Shown one piece after another: positions 5,119 to 5,556 of a stretch of 5,556 bases of DNA. The notes below the pieces were generated by a model, which did not search any database, was not told the origin of the DNA, and was given only the letters and a program-made list of their open reading frames with translations. Position 1 is the first letter of the stretch, and every line of letters begins with the position of its first letter. The stretch covers positions 1 to 5,556 of the forward strand of contig JALXCO010000177.1 in the NCBI GenBank assembly GCA_026990885.1, in the 5' to 3' direction. The position numbers were made by a program, and so were the translations under genes. This stretch comes from Desulfurococcales archaeon (GTDB lineage Archaea; Thermoproteota; Thermoprotei_A; Sulfolobales; AG1).

Positions 5119-5556
5119 ATGTCTACATCGTCTAAATATAGAATGAAAAAGGAAGAGGTATTTAAGATAGTAGGTATGCACTGTGCCAACTGTGCAGTAA
5201 CTATACAGAAATCGCTCGAGAAGGTAGGGGTAAAGGCTTCAGTGAGTCTAGCGTCGGAAGAGGCTAAAGTGGCCTACGATCCGGAGGCTACACCACCTAA
5301 AAAGATACTCGAGGCTGTGAGAAGAGCTGGCTACGATATATATAAAGAAGAGATCATATTTGTTGTAGAGGGCCTAGCATCAGCGGAGGACGACTCGCTC
5401 GTTGAGAGGAGGCTATCCACACTTGAAGGGGTGCTTGATGTCAGCTCTAACCACGCTCTGAAAACGGTAAAGATAGTGTTTAACCCACTAACAACAAACC
5501 CCCAGGAGCTTAGGAGGGCTGTGGAGGAGCTTGGGCTGAAGATAGTTAAGGAGCAG
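5119..5556 (+). CDS. copA: CopA-type copper-exporting P1B-ATPase, N-terminal part (cut by right edge)
   Basis: The frame is open for 146 residues to the window end. Residues 12-76 form a heavy-metal-associated (HMA) domain with the Cu(I)-binding GMHCANC (19-25; C22, C25), followed by SLEKVGV and YDPEAT, the usual beta-alpha-beta order. Residues 78-144 form a second HMA-like fold (IIFVVEGLASAEDD, ERRLSTLEGVLDV, VKIVFNP, LRRAVEELGLKI). There the CxxC positions are S88 and D91, so it should not bind copper that way. In P1B-1 ATPases these domains take Cu(I) from a chaperone and control the pump; the membrane and ATPase domains lie beyond the edge. The start ATG at 5119 is preceded by GTGGTTGAT, a partial ribosome-binding match. 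Because the catalytic part is missing, Cu(I) specificity rests on the GMHCANC motif and the chaperone gene just upstream. A stand-alone mercuric or other HMA protein is unlikely with two domains in tandem. Confidence 0.9.
   Translation, partial: MSTSSKYRMKKEEVFKIVGMHCANCAVTIQKSLEKVGVKASVSLASEEAKVAYDPEATPPKKILEAVRRAGYDIYKEEIIFVVEGLASAEDDSLVERRLSTLEGVLDVSSNHALKTVKIVFNPLTTNPQELRRAVEELGLKIVKEQ

Overview
The window looks like part of an archaeal chromosome, most likely a (hyper)thermophilic Thermoproteota (Crenarchaeota). The reasons are AT-rich intergenic regions carrying TTTAAA/TATATAA-type box A promoters, GGTGA or GATGATC ribosome-binding sites close to ATG codons, heavy use of AGG/AGA for Arg and ATA for Ile, leaderless-type starts, and small proteins typical of that group. 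The genus cannot be read from the sequence. It holds eight genes, two of them cut by the window edges. There is no RNA gene, CRISPR array or mobile element that I can support, and no gene-free stretch longer than about 260 bases.

Region 1 (1-2450, all minus strand): a CstA-family carbon-starvation/pyruvate-type transporter (624-2378) is followed downstream by an 88-residue protein of unknown function (224-490). Seven bases after that gene, an ArsA/Get3-type P-loop ATPase begins and runs off the left edge (1-217). The last two clearly form one operon with its own promoter. The transporter has its own promoter and probably its own T-rich terminator. The order transporter, small protein, ATPase recalls bacterial cstA/btsT followed by a small accessory gene, though no homology to that accessory protein is evident.

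Region 2 (2450-3846, plus strand): a divergent promoter region leads into two proteins of unknown function. One is a soluble 177-residue protein with two C-terminal cysteines. The other is a 211-residue protein with an N-terminal membrane anchor. They are about 40 bases apart and probably co-transcribed. The operon ends with its TAG directly abutting the stop codon of the opposing operon.

Region 3 (3847-5556): a metal locus. On the minus strand, a DtxR/MntR-type metalloregulator (4227-4667) is coupled to a small protein with a Cys-x3-Cys motif (3847-4224). Divergently on the plus strand are a 58-residue YHS/TRASH-domain metal-binding protein resembling the CopM chaperone (4830-5006) and the start of a CopA-type copper P1B-ATPase with two N-terminal HMA domains, the second lacking its CxxC (5119-5556 and beyond). 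The likely working model is that the chaperone captures Cu(I), the ATPase exports it, and the divergent regulator controls the locus. In Sulfolobus-type loci the same chaperone-pump pair is accompanied by CopT, a TRASH-domain regulator, so a DtxR-type protein in that position is the most notable feature here.
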